This document shows, one piece after another, positions 49,201-58,739 of a stretch of DNA of 64,000 nt (position 1 is the stretch's first letter; the number at the start of each line of letters is the position of its first letter). Origin of the DNA: Magnetospirillum sp. 15-1. GTDB lineage: Bacteria > Pseudomonadota > Alphaproteobacteria > Rhodospirillales > Magnetospirillaceae. The position numbers were made by a program, and so were the translations under genes. The DNA lies in contig NZ_FXXN01000028.1 of the NCBI RefSeq assembly GCF_900184795.1, positions 342,632 to 406,631 on the forward strand, in the 5' to 3' direction. The notes beneath the pieces are model-generated. The model searched no databases. It had not been told where the DNA came from and saw only the letters and a list, made by a program, of their open reading frames with translations.

Positions 49201-49989
49201 CTACTCCGCCAGCTTTTTATCCCGCTCGAAGCGGACGCGGACGTCGATGCCGCGCTTGGTGAGCAGGGAGTGGAGGGCCAGGGTGACCATGGTGCCCAGC
49301 CAGGCTCCGGCCACCACGTCCGACAGGAAGTGCACGGTGGTCAGAATCCGGGAAAGCGCCACCAGCAGCGCCACGGTGAAAAAGGCCAGGTCGTAGCGCG
49401 GGAAGATCAGGGCCAGCGCCGTCATGGCGGCGAAGGACGCCTGGGAATGGCCCGACGGGAAGGAATTGGTGAGATAGCCGCGGGTCAGCGGCACGAAGTC
49501 ATAGACATTGCTGTCGAACAGGGCGGCGGGCCGGGTGCGGCCGACCAGCATCTTGATGATGTTGCCGGCGATGCCCGACACGGCCATGGACAGGAACAGG
49601 AAGCCCGGCACCCAGGCGGCCCGGCGCAGGCGGGCGCGCTTTTCCAGCCCCGGCGCCGCCAGGGCCGACAGGATCAGGCCCAGCGTCAGCACGCCGGCGG
49701 GGATCATCCACACGCCGCCCAGGCCCAGATGGGTGACGGTCTTCCAGAACCCCTCGAACTCGCCGCTCACATGGGCCTTCAGCCAGCGGGCCAGCGGCCG
49801 GTCGAGGAGGAAATAGCCGACGACCACCGCCAGGGCGCAGTAGACGGTGGCCCAGGTGCGGGGGTGCCGGCGGGTGCGGGCCCATTGCCCGGCCGAGAAC
49901 GAGCGGAAGCCGGCCAGCTCCTCCCAGACCAGGGTGGCCCGGTTGCCGCCCCGCTCCCACTGGCGGACGATGAAATCCAGCAGCCTCAT
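49201..49989 (-). CDS. PAP2-family membrane phosphatase
   Basis: This 262-residue membrane protein carries the three PAP2 signatures: KMLVGRTRP, PSGHSQAS, and SRILTTVHFLSDVVAG. Family members remove phosphate from lipids (phosphatidic acid, undecaprenyl diphosphate) or lipid A. Five or six helices are visible. Its start overlaps the stop of the upstream GT39 gene by four bases (ATGA), so translation is coupled. The pair suggests lipid-linked sugar recycling; inference. Confidence 0.88.
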   Translation of the reverse strand: MRLLDFIVRQWERGGNRATLVWEELAGFRSFSAGQWARTRRHPRTWATVYCALAVVVGYFLLDRPLARWLKAHVSGEFEGFWKTVTHLGLGGVWMIPAGVLTLGLILSALAAPGLEKRARLRRAAWVPGFLFLSMAVSGIAGNIIKMLVGRTRPAALFDSNVYDFVPLTRGYLTNSFPSGHSQASFAAMTALALIFPRYDLAFFTVALLVALSRILTTVHFLSDVVAGAWLGTMVTLALHSLLTKRGIDVRVRFERDKKLAE

Positions 49990-51629
49990 GGCTCTTTGCC
50001 TTCCACCGCGTAGGCGGTCAGCGTCACCTTCCTGCCGCGCGAATAGTTGAAGCCCTTGACCATGCCGACCACCACCGGCTTGACGCCAATGGCGGCGGCG
50101 GCGGCGAAGAACGGCTCCTCCTCGCGGTCGGCCACCAGGGTGAGGGCCGCCGGGCCGTTCAGCAGGTGCTGCGCCGCGTTGGCGCCGCTGGTCAGCACGG
50201 TATCGGTTCCCAGCAGGAAGACCAGGCTGGGCTCGGCATAGCCGGCCACCACCACCGCGCCGCGATGGGGACGGCTGGCCACCAGTTCGGCGGCCTCGCG
50301 GCTGACGAACAGATAGTCGAGGCTGGGCAGCACACCGTCGAACACCACCTGGAAGCTGGTTACGGCGGTCAGCACCAGGGCCATGACGGCCGGGCGCATG
50401 CGCTCCTTGAAGGCCAGCCAGCCGGCGGCCAGGGCGGTGCCGGCCACCAGCAGCGCCGAGGGGATGCTCATCACCGGGAAGGCGGGGGCGAATTGATGGG
50501 GCGCGATCACCACCGCCGCCGCCAGGGCCAGCCCGATCACGCACCAGACGCCGTACCACAGCTTGGCCGGCTTGGACCGCAGGTCTGGGGCGCGGCCCAC
50601 CACGGCCACCGCCATCAGCAGCGCCAGGGCGGGGAAGGTGGGCAGCACGTAATGGGGCAGCTTGGTGGGGACGATCTCGAACATCACCCAGGCCGGGATG
50701 ATCCAGGCGAGGCAGAAGCGGATCTCGGGCCGCAGGCGCACCTTCCAGGCGGCCGTCAGGCTGGGCCACAGCAGCAGCGAGCCGGGCCACAGGATCACCG
50801 CCGCCAGGGCGAGATAGGTGCCGGGCCAGCCGCCATGGCTTTCCTGGGCGCCCAGCAGCTTGGGCAGCAGGTCGCCCTTGACCGCCTCGCCGACGAAGGC
50901 GCCGCCGGTGGCGTTGGAGATGGCCACGAACCACGGCGCGGCGATGGACGCCGCGACGATCAGCCCGGTGAAGGGCCTGAGGCCCACCAGCCAGGCCCAT
51001 TGCCGGTCGGCGAAGCCCAGCGCCAGGATGGTCAGGATGGAGATGGCCGGGATAACCGGTCCCTTGACCAGGATGGAGACGCCCATGGCCACCCAGAACA
51101 CCAGCGCCACCAATGGCCCCGGTACCGCCGCCTGTCCCCTGGCGCCCAGGTGGAAGCGGGCCAGCGCTCCTTGCGCCGCCACGGTGCAGGCCAGCATGAT
51201 GGCGTCGGTCTTGGCCTGATGGGCCTCGGACACCAGCATCAGCGACGAGGCCAGCAAGGCGGCGCCCAGTAACGCCACCTGACGGCCGAACAGGTATTGC
51301 CCGAAGGCGAAGGTCATCAGCACCGCCGCCCAGGCCGACAGGGCCGAGGGCAGGCGATAGGGCCACACCTCGCGGCTGGCCTTGTCCGAGAACAGGCTGA
51401 CCGAGGCGGCCTGCAGCCAATAGGCGCCCACCGGCTTCTTGGCCCGCATTTCCTGCTGGAACTGGATGCGGATGTAGTCGCCGGTCTCCAGCATCTGGCG
51501 GGTGGCCTGGACGAAGCGCGATTCGTCGCGGTCCATGGGCGGCAGCGCCACCAGACCGGGCAGGTAGAGGAACAGCGACAGCAGCGAAAGCAGGAGATAG
51601 GGGCGGATACCGCCGGTCAGTCGTTCCAC
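49986..51629 (-). CDS. GT39-family (ArnT-like) polyprenyl-sugar transferase
   Basis: This 547-residue multi-span membrane protein resembles ArnT/dolichyl-phosphate-mannose mannosyltransferases. The N-terminus includes LPPMDRDESRFVQATRQMLETGDYIRIQFQQEMRAKKPVGAYWLQAASV, which holds the catalytic DE and the KPP-like turn. A GTG at 51629 opens the frame. It transfers a sugar from polyprenyl phosphate to an acceptor, perhaps lipid A. The PAP2 gene is coupled downstream. Target is not known. Confidence 0.88.
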   Translation of the reverse strand: MERLTGGIRPYLLLSLLSLFLYLPGLVALPPMDRDESRFVQATRQMLETGDYIRIQFQQEMRAKKPVGAYWLQAASVSLFSDKASREVWPYRLPSALSAWAAVLMTFAFGQYLFGRQVALLGAALLASSLMLVSEAHQAKTDAIMLACTVAAQGALARFHLGARGQAAVPGPLVALVFWVAMGVSILVKGPVIPAISILTILALGFADRQWAWLVGLRPFTGLIVAASIAAPWFVAISNATGGAFVGEAVKGDLLPKLLGAQESHGGWPGTYLALAAVILWPGSLLLWPSLTAAWKVRLRPEIRFCLAWIIPAWVMFEIVPTKLPHYVLPTFPALALLMAVAVVGRAPDLRSKPAKLWYGVWCVIGLALAAAVVIAPHQFAPAFPVMSIPSALLVAGTALAAGWLAFKERMRPAVMALVLTAVTSFQVVFDGVLPSLDYLFVSREAAELVASRPHRGAVVVAGYAEPSLVFLLGTDTVLTSGANAAQHLLNGPAALTLVADREEEPFFAAAAAIGVKPVVVGMVKGFNYSRGRKVTLTAYAVEGKEP

Positions 51630-51881
51630 GATGGGGCGATCCGTGCAGACGTGGGGATCGGCATCAACAGCATGAAGCGGCCCGCCCGGTCAAGGGGCGC
51701 CTCCCTCCTTGGCGGCTGTGCCGATCCAGACGCTGAAAATTTGCGGATCAGCCATGTGCTCTCCATGGCCGATCTTACGCCTTTGTAATGGCGCGCCTCC
51801 CCACCCTTTGGGCTAGCCTCGGCGCGATCAGGGGGCTGATGCGAGCCCGGCGTCGCCGGGTGGACGAAAGAGGCGTGCGCC

Positions 51882-53558
51882 ATGCTGGGCAATATGAAGA
51901 TCGTCGCCCGACTGATGATGGGATTCGGGCTCCTGGTGATGCTGATCGCCGGCTTGGCCGGCTATGGCGTCTATTCCGGCAAGGTGACCTCCCGGGAATC
52001 CGGCCGGGCTCTCCGGCTGATGGGCAATCAGGCCATGGTCGAGCAGTTGGAAAAGGAGATCTTCCAGGGGCGCATGCTGATCTGGATGGCCCTGGCCACC
52101 GGGGACGAGGGCAGGCTGAAGGCCGCCGGCGAGGCGCTGGCGACGGCCGGTCACAGCCTGGATACGCTGCGCGCCAAGACCACCGCTCCCGAGCGTCTGG
52201 CCAAGATCGAGGATTTGGGCCGGCTGCTCGGCCAATACGCCGTGGAAGCCGCCAGGATCAAGGTCACCGGCGGCCGTGCCCCGTCCCTGGGCGTCGCCGA
52301 GTCCGAGACCGCGGCGGCGGCGGCCGGGGCCGTCGCCGACCGGCTCGACGCGGTCGGCGACGACCTCGCCCAGAATTTCCACCGCGTGGCCGCCGAGGTG
52401 GAGGCCGACGCCATGCAGCGGATCGAATCGGCCATCGATGCCTCGATCATCGCCGGCCTGTTCAGCGTGGCGCTGGGGCTGCTCCTGTCCCTGACCATCA
52501 GCCGTTCCATCAGCCGGCCCGTCGCCGCCATGACCCGGGCCATGGATGCCCTGGCGGCCGGCGACACCACGGTGGCCGTTCCGGCCATCGGGCAGAGGGA
52601 CGAGATCGGCGAGATGGCCAAGGCGGTGCAGGTGTTCAAGGACAACGCCATCCGCGTCGCCGCCCTCAAGAGGGAGCAGGAGGAGGCCAAGGCCAGGGCC
52701 GAGGCGGAACGGCGGCGCGGCATGCTGGAACTGGCCGATTCCTTCGAGATGCGGGTGATGGGGCTGGTCAAGGGCGTCTCGGCCCAGGCCACCCAGATGG
52801 AGGCGGCGTCCCAGGGCGTGTCGGCCGCCGCCGGTCAGGCCCAGGTCCAGGCCACCACCATCGCCGCCGCCGCCGAGCAGGCCACCGTCAACGTACAGAC
52901 CGTGGCCGCCGCCGCCGAGGAACTGTCGTCCTCCATCGCCGAGATCGGCCGCCGGGTGGCCGAGGCGGCATCCATCTCCCATCAGGCCGCCGAGGAGACC
53001 GGGCGTACCAACCAGATGGTCCAGGGGCTGGCGGCGGCGGCGGCGCGAATCGATCAGGTGGTCGGCCTGATCACCGATATCGCGTCCCAGACCAACCTGC
53101 TTGCCTTGAACGCCACCATCGAGGCGGCCAGGGCCGGCGAGGCGGGAAAAGGTTTTGCCGTGGTCGCCAACGAGGTGAAGCATCTGGCCAACCAGACCGC
53201 CAGGGCCACCGAGGAGATCGGCACCCAGATCGGCGCGGTGCAGGACGAGACCCGCCGCGCCGTGGACGCCATCCGCAACATCGGGCAGGTGATCGAGCAG
53301 GTGCGCGAGATTTCCGCCGGCATCGCCGGGGCGGTGGATCAGCAGAGCGCCGCTACCTGCGAGATCGCCCGCAACGTCCAGCAGGCGGTCATGGGAACCC
53401 AGGACGTGTCGGTCAATATCGCCGGCGTCTCCCAGGCGGCGACCGCCACCGGGGCGGCATCGCGCCAGATGCTGTCGGGGGCCGGCGAACTGGCCGGGAA
53501 TTCCGGCCATCTGCGCGACGAGGTGGTCCGTTTCCTCGACGGAATCCGGGCCGGCTAG
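51882..53558 (+). CDS. Methyl-accepting chemotaxis protein
   Basis: This 558-residue chemoreceptor has membrane helix 1 (about 9-31), a four-helix-type periplasmic sensor (about 32-185), helix 2 (about 186-205), HAMP (about 206-260), and a cytoplasmic signal domain with the conserved [31 protein letters not shown] near residue 405. No C-terminal CheR pentapeptide or hemerythrin is seen. It is unlinked to other chemotaxis genes. The ligand is not evident. The 252-base gap upstream has no gene. Confidence 0.94.
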   Translation: MLGNMKIVARLMMGFGLLVMLIAGLAGYGVYSGKVTSRESGRALRLMGNQAMVEQLEKEIFQGRMLIWMALATGDEGRLKAAGEALATAGHSLDTLRAKTTAPERLAKIEDLGRLLGQYAVEAARIKVTGGRAPSLGVAESETAAAAAGAVADRLDAVGDDLAQNFHRVAAEVEADAMQRIESAIDASIIAGLFSVALGLLLSLTISRSISRPVAAMTRAMDALAAGDTTVAVPAIGQRDEIGEMAKAVQVFKDNAIRVAALKREQEEAKARAEAERRRGMLELADSFEMRVMGLVKGVSAQATQMEAASQGVSAAAGQAQVQATTIAAAAEQATVNVQTVAAAAEELSSSIAEIGRRVAEAASISHQAAEETGRTNQMVQGLAAAAARIDQVVGLITDIASQTNLLALNATIEAARAGEAGKGFAVVANEVKHLANQTARATEEIGTQIGAVQDETRRAVDAIRNIGQVIEQVREISAGIAGAVDQQSAATCEIARNVQQAVMGTQDVSVNIAGVSQAATATGAASRQMLSGAGELAGNSGHLRDEVVRFLDGIRAG

Positions 53559-54605
53559 CTACTCGGCCGCCACCGCCCGCCATACCCCGGTCTCGAAGGG
53601 GCGCAGATTGTCGAGGAACTGCCGGGTGCAGGCCTCCCACGAGAAGTCCAGGGCGTGGGCGCGACACAGGGCGGGATCGATGGACAGGGCGGCGATGGCC
53701 GCCTTTTCCAGATTCTCGTGCAGCACTCCGGCCGGCGAGCGGCCGATGACGTCGTTGGGACCGGGCACCGGGTAGGCGGCCACCGGCAGGCCGGAGGCCA
53801 GGGCCTCCAGCAGCACCAGCCCGAAGGTGTCGGTGCGGGACGGAAACACGAAGACGTCGGCGGCGGCGTAGTGCCGGGCCAGATCCTCGCCGAAGCGGGC
53901 TCCGGCGAAATGGACCTCGGGGAAGCGGCGCTTCATCTCGTCGGCTTGCGGCCCGTCGCCCACCACCGCCTTGGAGCCGGGCAGGTCCAGCGCCAGGAAG
54001 GCCTCGATGTTCTTCTCCACCGCCACCCGACCCACATAGAGGAATACCGGGCCGGACAGGCCGGCGAAGGGGCCGCCTTCGCCCTTGGCCTCGGGGCGGG
54101 GGCGGAACAGTTCGGTATCCACGCCGCGCGACCAGCGGCCGATATTGCGGAAGCCGCGCCCCGCCAGTTCGTCCTCGATGCCTTGCGTCGCCACCATGAC
54201 GCGGGACGAGGAATCGTGGAAACGCCGCATCAGCGCGTAGGACAGGGGCAGTGGCACGCCGAAGCGCGCCTTGATGTATTCCGGGAACTTGGTGTGGTAG
54301 GCGGTGGTGAAGGGAATGCGCCGTCGCCGGCAGTAGCGCCGCGCCGCCCAGCCCAGCGGGCCTTCGGTGGCGACGTGGATGGCGCAGGGCTGCGCCGCCT
54401 CGATCATCGCCGCCAGCTTGCGGCCGGGCTTCAGCGCCAGGCGGATTTCCGGATAGGTGGGGCAGGGCAGGGTGCGGAAGCGGTCGGGGGTGACCATGAC
54501 CACCTCATGGCCGGTCCGCTCCAGCTCGGCCCTCAGGGTGTCGAGGGTGCGGACGACGCCGTTGATCTGAGGGAGCCAGGCATCCGTGACGACGAGTATG
54601 CGCAT
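53559..54605 (-). CDS. GT4 glycosyltransferase (group 1)
   Basis: This 348-residue soluble GT-B enzyme resembles glycolipid mannosyltransferases. Features are VVTDAWLPQINGVVRTLDTL, TAYHTKFPEYIKARF, RWSRGVDTELFRP, LYVGRVAVEKNIEAFL and the E-x7-E block SRTDTFGLVLLEALASGLPVAAYPVPGP. Neighbours (LpxH-like, DGK-like) suggest membrane lipid glycosylation. It overlaps the upstream LpxH-like gene by 73 bases in another frame, so the start could be later; the conserved MRILVVTDAW supports this one. Confidence 0.9.
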   Translation of the reverse strand: MRILVVTDAWLPQINGVVRTLDTLRAELERTGHEVVMVTPDRFRTLPCPTYPEIRLALKPGRKLAAMIEAAQPCAIHVATEGPLGWAARRYCRRRRIPFTTAYHTKFPEYIKARFGVPLPLSYALMRRFHDSSSRVMVATQGIEDELAGRGFRNIGRWSRGVDTELFRPRPEAKGEGGPFAGLSGPVFLYVGRVAVEKNIEAFLALDLPGSKAVVGDGPQADEMKRRFPEVHFAGARFGEDLARHYAAADVFVFPSRTDTFGLVLLEALASGLPVAAYPVPGPNDVIGRSPAGVLHENLEKAAIAALSIDPALCRAHALDFSWEACTRQFLDNLRPFETGVWRAVAAE

Positions 54606-55369
54606 GTGTTTCCCTCGACCTCCAGCCAGCGGATGATTTCCAGTGTGCCGTCGAAGCCTTCCGCCAGGGCGGTGCAGCTTTCGACCCAGTCGCCGTCGTT
54701 GCAGTAGAGGATGCCGTTGACGTCCCGCTTCTCGGCGTGGTGGATGTGGCCGCACACCACGCCGTCGGCGCCGTGGCGGCGTGCCTCGTCGGCCATGGTC
54801 TCCTCGAAGCTGGCGATGTACTGCACCGCGTTCTTGACCTTGTGCTTCAGGTAGGCCGACAGCGACCAGTAGGGAAAGCCCAGGGCGCGCCGCGCCACGT
54901 TGAGCCAGTGGTTGAGCGCCAGGGCCACGGTGTAGGCGCTGTCGCCCAGATGGGCCAGCCATTTGGCGTGCTTGACCACCCCGTCGAAGGCGTCGCCGTG
55001 CAGGACCAGCAACTGCCGTCCGTCGGCGGTCTGGTGCAAGATGGTGGTCACCACCTGGATGTCGCCGAACAGCAGGCCGTGATAGTCGCGGGCGAACTCG
55101 TCGTGATTGCCGGGGACGAACACCACCCGCGTGCCCTTGCGCGCCTTGCGCAGCAGCTTCTGCACCACGTCGTTGTGGCTTTGCGGCCAATACCACGAGC
55201 GCCTGAGCCGCCAGCCGTCGATAATGTCGCCGACCAGATAAAGCGTCTCGGACTCGGTGCTTTTCAGGAAATCCAGCAGGTCGTCGGCCTTGCAGCCGCG
55301 TGTACCCAGGTGAATATCCGAAATCCAGATGGTCCTGTAACGCCTCTTGATGTCGAGACTGGCGTTCAT
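54533..55369 (-). CDS. UDP-2,3-diacylglucosamine diphosphatase-like metallophosphatase (LpxH family)
   Basis: This 278-residue calcineurin-like phosphatase has the complete metal-site set: SDIHLGT, GDIIDGW, PGNHDE, LHGDAFD, and CGHIHHAE. It is near the LpxH2-type group, which trims lipid A precursors or similar pyrophosphates. The ATG at 55369 is preferred; a TTG at 55390 would add seven residues. Its 3' end overlaps the glycosyltransferase start by 73 bases, a long but plausible coding overlap. The C-terminal tail past about 250 is low-complexity and could be unstructured. Confidence 0.88.
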   Translation of the reverse strand: MNASLDIKRRYRTIWISDIHLGTRGCKADDLLDFLKSTESETLYLVGDIIDGWRLRRSWYWPQSHNDVVQKLLRKARKGTRVVFVPGNHDEFARDYHGLLFGDIQVVTTILHQTADGRQLLVLHGDAFDGVVKHAKWLAHLGDSAYTVALALNHWLNVARRALGFPYWSLSAYLKHKVKNAVQYIASFEETMADEARRHGADGVVCGHIHHAEKRDVNGILYCNDGDWVESCTALAEGFDGTLEIIRWLEVEGNTCAYSSSRMPGSLRSTASSAPSTP

Positions 55370-55390
55370 CGGGCAATCATCCGAAGTCAA

Positions 55391-55529
55391 TGTTATGGAA
55401 CTAATATCCTATATATGTCTGTGCCTCACATTCATTGTTACTGTGATCAGCTTATTTAATATAATTGAAGTTTATCGGTAACAAATAATTCACCGTGCTT
55501 TGTCTGGCGGCGCGCTATACACCGTTCCC
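55391..55529. promoter_or_regulatory. AT-rich divergent promoter region
   Basis: This stretch is much richer in A and T than its surroundings (for example ttatttaatataattgaag at 55451-55469). It separates two divergent lipid-related genes and probably holds both promoters. No operator could be identified. Confidence 0.45.
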
Positions 55530-56462
55530 ATGACAGTCGATCAAGCCGCCTGCCTGACCGTTCCCGAGACGCAAACCGCCATGGCGCCGCGTAGGGTCCT
55601 GGTGATTCACAATCCCACCGCCGGCCGCCGCCGCCGCCGGCTGCTGGACATGGTGATGACGGCCATCACGGGGCTGGGCGGACAGGTCACCTGCCGCGAG
55701 ACCGGCCGGCGCGGCGATGCCGAGGATTTCGCCGCCCTGGCCAGCGCCGACGATTTCGACGCGGTGATCGCGGCGGGCGGCGACGGCACGGTCAACGAGG
55801 TGCTGAACGGTCTGGGGGCGGGGCAGGGCGGGCTGGCCCTGGGGGTGATTCCCCTGGGCACCGCCAACGTGCTGGCCTGCGAGATCGGGCTCGATCCCGA
55901 CGATGTGGAGCAGGTGGCGCGCACCGTCGCCTTCGGCCCGGCCCGGCGCATCCATGTGGGGCTGGCCAACCGGCGGCGCTTTTTGCTGATGGCCGGCGCC
56001 GGCCTCGACGCCCATGTGGTGGAAGGCGTCAGCACCGCCCTGAAGCGGCGGGCCGGCAAGTTGGCCTATGTGGTGGAAAGCCTGCGCCAGGCGGTGGGCT
56101 ACGATTTTCCCAAGCTGACCGTCCGCGCCGACGGGGTGGAGTACGAGGCGCGCATGGTGGTGGCCTGCAAGGGCCGCTTCTACGGCGGGCCGTTCATCGC
56201 CGCCCCTGACGCCGATCTGGCGGCGCCCATGCTGGAACTGTGCATCCTGCCCAATCCGGGCATGGCGGGCATGCTGCGCTACGGTATCGCCCTGCCGCTG
56301 GGCAAGCTGCCGGGCCTGCCCGAGGTGAGGGTGGTGTCGGCCCGCAATATTCTGATTACCGGGCCGCGCGGCGCCCCGGTCCAGGGTGACGGCGACATCG
56401 TCGCCCGTCTGCCGGCGGAAATCTCCATCGCCGACGAGACGGTGGACCTTATCTGTCCCTGA
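55530..56462 (+). CDS. Diacylglycerol kinase family lipid kinase (YegS-like)
   Basis: This 310-residue enzyme has the DAGK catalytic signature: VIHNPTAGRRRRRLLDMV, AAGGDGTVNEVLNG (the GGDGT nucleotide loop), and PLGTANVLACEIGL. It phosphorylates diacylglycerol, sphingoid or undecaprenol-like lipids with ATP. Two in-frame starts (55530 and 55581) are possible; the latter lies just before the conserved APRRVLVIHNPTAG. It faces the LpxH/GT4 operon, and with it makes a lipid-head-group group. Confidence 0.87.
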   Translation: MTVDQAACLTVPETQTAMAPRRVLVIHNPTAGRRRRRLLDMVMTAITGLGGQVTCRETGRRGDAEDFAALASADDFDAVIAAGGDGTVNEVLNGLGAGQGGLALGVIPLGTANVLACEIGLDPDDVEQVARTVAFGPARRIHVGLANRRRFLLMAGAGLDAHVVEGVSTALKRRAGKLAYVVESLRQAVGYDFPKLTVRADGVEYEARMVVACKGRFYGGPFIAAPDADLAAPMLELCILPNPGMAGMLRYGIALPLGKLPGLPEVRVVSARNILITGPRGAPVQGDGDIVARLPAEISIADETVDLICP

Positions 56463-56472
56463 TCCTCTGGCC

Positions 56473-56838
56473 CTAATCCTCCAGATCGTCCCGTTCCATG
56501 GTGCGGCGGCGTTCCTCGGCCAGGGAGTGCTGGGTGGCGAATTCGCCGGCCGTGTCCAGCACCAGGATGGCCCCGGCCAGACGGCCCCAGGCCGCGGTCT
56601 GGTCGGGATTGCGCGGACGCAGCCTGGCCCGCAGATCCACCAGCAGCCGCATCAGCGTCCGCCCCGGCATCAGGGCGAGGGGCGCGTCGGGCAATGCCGC
56701 GATGCCGAACGCCTCCTGCACCGCTTCCAGACCGGTACGGATATACTCCTGATCGCTTTCGTCGAGCGGCAGGATGCGGTCGGGCGTCTTGCGCACCAAT
56801 CGTTCGCCGGCAAGGTCGGTAGGGGGAGGTGTGGCCAT
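56473..56838 (-). CDS. Conserved-looking hypothetical protein
   Basis: This 121-residue acidic soluble protein begins MATPPPTDLAGERLVRKTPDRILPLDESDQEYIRTGLEAVQEAFG and ends RRRTMERDDLED. No transmembrane segment, leader or known motif is recognised. It is divergent from the SagB-like gene 77 bases away. The base composition matches the genome. No function can be assigned; it is included because codon use and start region look genuine. Confidence 0.62.
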   Translation of the reverse strand: MATPPPTDLAGERLVRKTPDRILPLDESDQEYIRTGLEAVQEAFGIAALPDAPLALMPGRTLMRLLVDLRARLRPRNPDQTAAWGRLAGAILVLDTAGEFATQHSLAEERRRTMERDDLED

Positions 56839-56915
56839 GGTCGACGGTACTCGGGGGTGATCCAGGCTGGCTTCATTCCAATATATGGTGTGGACAGCAA
56901 GGGGAAAAGACGGAG

Positions 56916-58514
56916 ATGGATGACGCCTTGGACCACATCGCCGCCTACCACGTCCGCACCAAGCATTTCAGCCGCCGCTATGCCCGGGGGCCGGGCTTCC
57001 TCGACTGGGAGACCCAGCCCGATCCCTTCCGCGCCTTCGCCGGGGCGCGGCGCATCGCCCTGCCCCTGCGCCAGGGGGCCGAAACCCCGCCGCTGCGGGC
57101 TCTGGAGCAATGCGCGCCGGCTCCCCTCGATCCGGACGGGCTGGGCCTGTTCCTTGAGCTGGCGCTCGGTCTGTCGGCCTGGAAGGAAGTGGGCGAGGCC
57201 CGCTGGGCGTTGCGCAACAATCCCAGCAGCGGCAACCTCCATCCCACCGAAGGCTGGGTGATCCTGCCGCCGCTGGCGGGGATCGGCCGGGGGCCGGGCC
57301 TCTACCACTACGCCCCGTTCCACCACGCCCTGGAGGAGCGGTGCCGGTTGGATGCGATGCCCGCCGCCCTGCCGCCCGGCGCCTTTCTGCTGGCCCTGTC
57401 GTCCATTCCCTGGCGGGAAGCGTGGAAGTATGGCGAGCGCGCCCTCCGCTATTGTCAGCATGACGCCGGCCATGCCCTGGCCGCCGCATCCTATGCCGCC
57501 GCCTGCCTGGGCTGGCACCTCCGCGCCCTGACCGCGCCGGGGGACGAGGATCTGGCGGCGCTGCTCGGCCTCGACCGCCCGGAATCCTGTCATCGCTTCG
57601 AGCCCGAGCATCCCGACCTGATCGCCCTGGTGTCGCCCGTGCCCCTGGCCGAACCCGTGCTGCGGCCGGTGACCGGGGAATGGGCGGGCGAGGCCAACGT
57701 CCTGAGTCCCGACCACGAGGTCTGGGAGGTGATCGGCCAGGCCCTTGCCCGGTCGGAAAAGCCGCTCACCCCACCGGCCCCGTCGCCGCCCTCGTTCCCG
57801 TCCCCGCCTTTGCCGGGCGGCGACGAGGCGGCCGGCGCCATCATCCGCCGCCGCCGCAGCGCCCAGGCCATGGACGGTGTCACCGGCATGGGGCGCGACG
57901 CCTTCCTGCGCCTGCTGGCCGCCACCCTGCCCGACCAGGGGCGGGTACCGTGGCGTTCGTGGCCCTGGGCGGCGCGGCTGTCGCTGGTGCTGTTCGTCCA
58001 TCGGGTGGAGGGGATGGCTCCCGGTCTCTATGCCCTGGTCCGCGACCCCGATGCGCGGGAGCGGTTGCGGGCCGATTGCGATCGCCGCTTCCTGTGGGAG
58101 AGGGCCGTTCCCGACCTGCCGCTCTATCGCCTTGCCGATGGCGATTTCTCGTGGGTGGCCACCGAGGTGTCGTGCACCCAGAGCATCGCCGGGCGCGGCG
58201 CCTTCTCGCTGGGCATGCTGGCCGATTTCGACCGCACCCTGGCGGAGGAGGGGCAATGGGCCTATCGCCGCCTGTTCTGGGAGGCCGGGATGATCGGTCA
58301 GGTGCTCTATCTGGAAGCCACGGCGGCCGGTCTGTCGGGCACCGGCATCGGCTGCTATCACGACGACGAGGTCCACGATCTTCTGGGCCTGCCGCCGGGC
58401 GGAGGGCCGTGGCAGTCTCTCTACCACTTCACGGTGGGCGGCGCGGTGGAGGACACCCGCATCGCCACGCGGCCGGCCTATGGGCATCTCAGTCCGGCTG
58501 GTTCTCCGCCCTGA
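56916..58514 (+). CDS. Double-domain SagB/nitroreductase-like protein
   Basis: This 532-residue protein carries two nitroreductase-like FMN domains, one in each half. The first has ARWALRNNPSSGNLHPTEGWVILPPLAGIG, a SagB-type cofactor motif. The second has IIRRRRSAQAMDGVTGMGRDAFLRLL and ends GIGCYHDDEVHDLLGLPPGG...HFTVGGAVEDTRI. SagB enzymes oxidise azoline rings in ribosomal peptide synthesis, but no cyclodehydratase or precursor peptide is seen nearby. The fused stand-alone form suggests another redox job. ATG 56916 is after AGACGGAG. It overlaps a small minus-strand gene by 26 bases. Confidence 0.82.
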   Translation: MDDALDHIAAYHVRTKHFSRRYARGPGFLDWETQPDPFRAFAGARRIALPLRQGAETPPLRALEQCAPAPLDPDGLGLFLELALGLSAWKEVGEARWALRNNPSSGNLHPTEGWVILPPLAGIGRGPGLYHYAPFHHALEERCRLDAMPAALPPGAFLLALSSIPWREAWKYGERALRYCQHDAGHALAAASYAAACLGWHLRALTAPGDEDLAALLGLDRPESCHRFEPEHPDLIALVSPVPLAEPVLRPVTGEWAGEANVLSPDHEVWEVIGQALARSEKPLTPPAPSPPSFPSPPLPGGDEAAGAIIRRRRSAQAMDGVTGMGRDAFLRLLAATLPDQGRVPWRSWPWAARLSLVLFVHRVEGMAPGLYALVRDPDARERLRADCDRRFLWERAVPDLPLYRLADGDFSWVATEVSCTQSIAGRGAFSLGMLADFDRTLAEEGQWAYRRLFWEAGMIGQVLYLEATAAGLSGTGIGCYHDDEVHDLLGLPPGGGPWQSLYHFTVGGAVEDTRIATRPAYGHLSPAGSPP

Positions 58515-58677
58515 CCCATTGGCCGCCGGCCAGTTGCGCCCGCATTTGGGCCGCCTCCTCGCAGTCCTGGACGAAGGCCAGGACGGCGGAGCGGGCGCAT
58601 TCCGCCGGATCGCGGCCCAGCTGGCGGGCGACGGTATAGAGGCGGGACGCCAGATCGGGGGCGAGGTCGATGCGCAT
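58489..58677 (-). CDS. Small ribbon-helix-helix protein
   Basis: This 62-residue protein fits the ribbon-helix-helix pattern: a short basic strand (MRIDLAPDLASRLYTVARQLGRDPAECARSAVLAFVQD) with two helices, as in CopG/ParD antitoxins. It has no adjacent toxin gene. The ATG has GGAG 9 bases upstream. It may be an orphan antitoxin or a regulator. Its 3' end overlaps the SagB-like gene by 26 bases. Confidence 0.7.
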   Translation of the reverse strand: MRIDLAPDLASRLYTVARQLGRDPAECARSAVLAFVQDCEEAAQMRAQLAGGQWVRAENQPD

Positions 58678-58739
58678 TGCCGAAGTCTCCAACCTAATCC
58701 GCTTGATTCTTGCACCGCTTGGCGCGAAAACCCAGCCCC

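Noticed and set aside
56916-58514. Ribosomal peptide (azoline) biosynthesis cluster
   Set aside because: The SagB-like enzyme suggests it, but there is no cyclodehydratase, precursor peptide or transporter nearby.
58489-58677. Full toxin-antitoxin pair with the ribbon-helix-helix protein
   Set aside because: No ParE/RelE-like gene adjoins it on either side.
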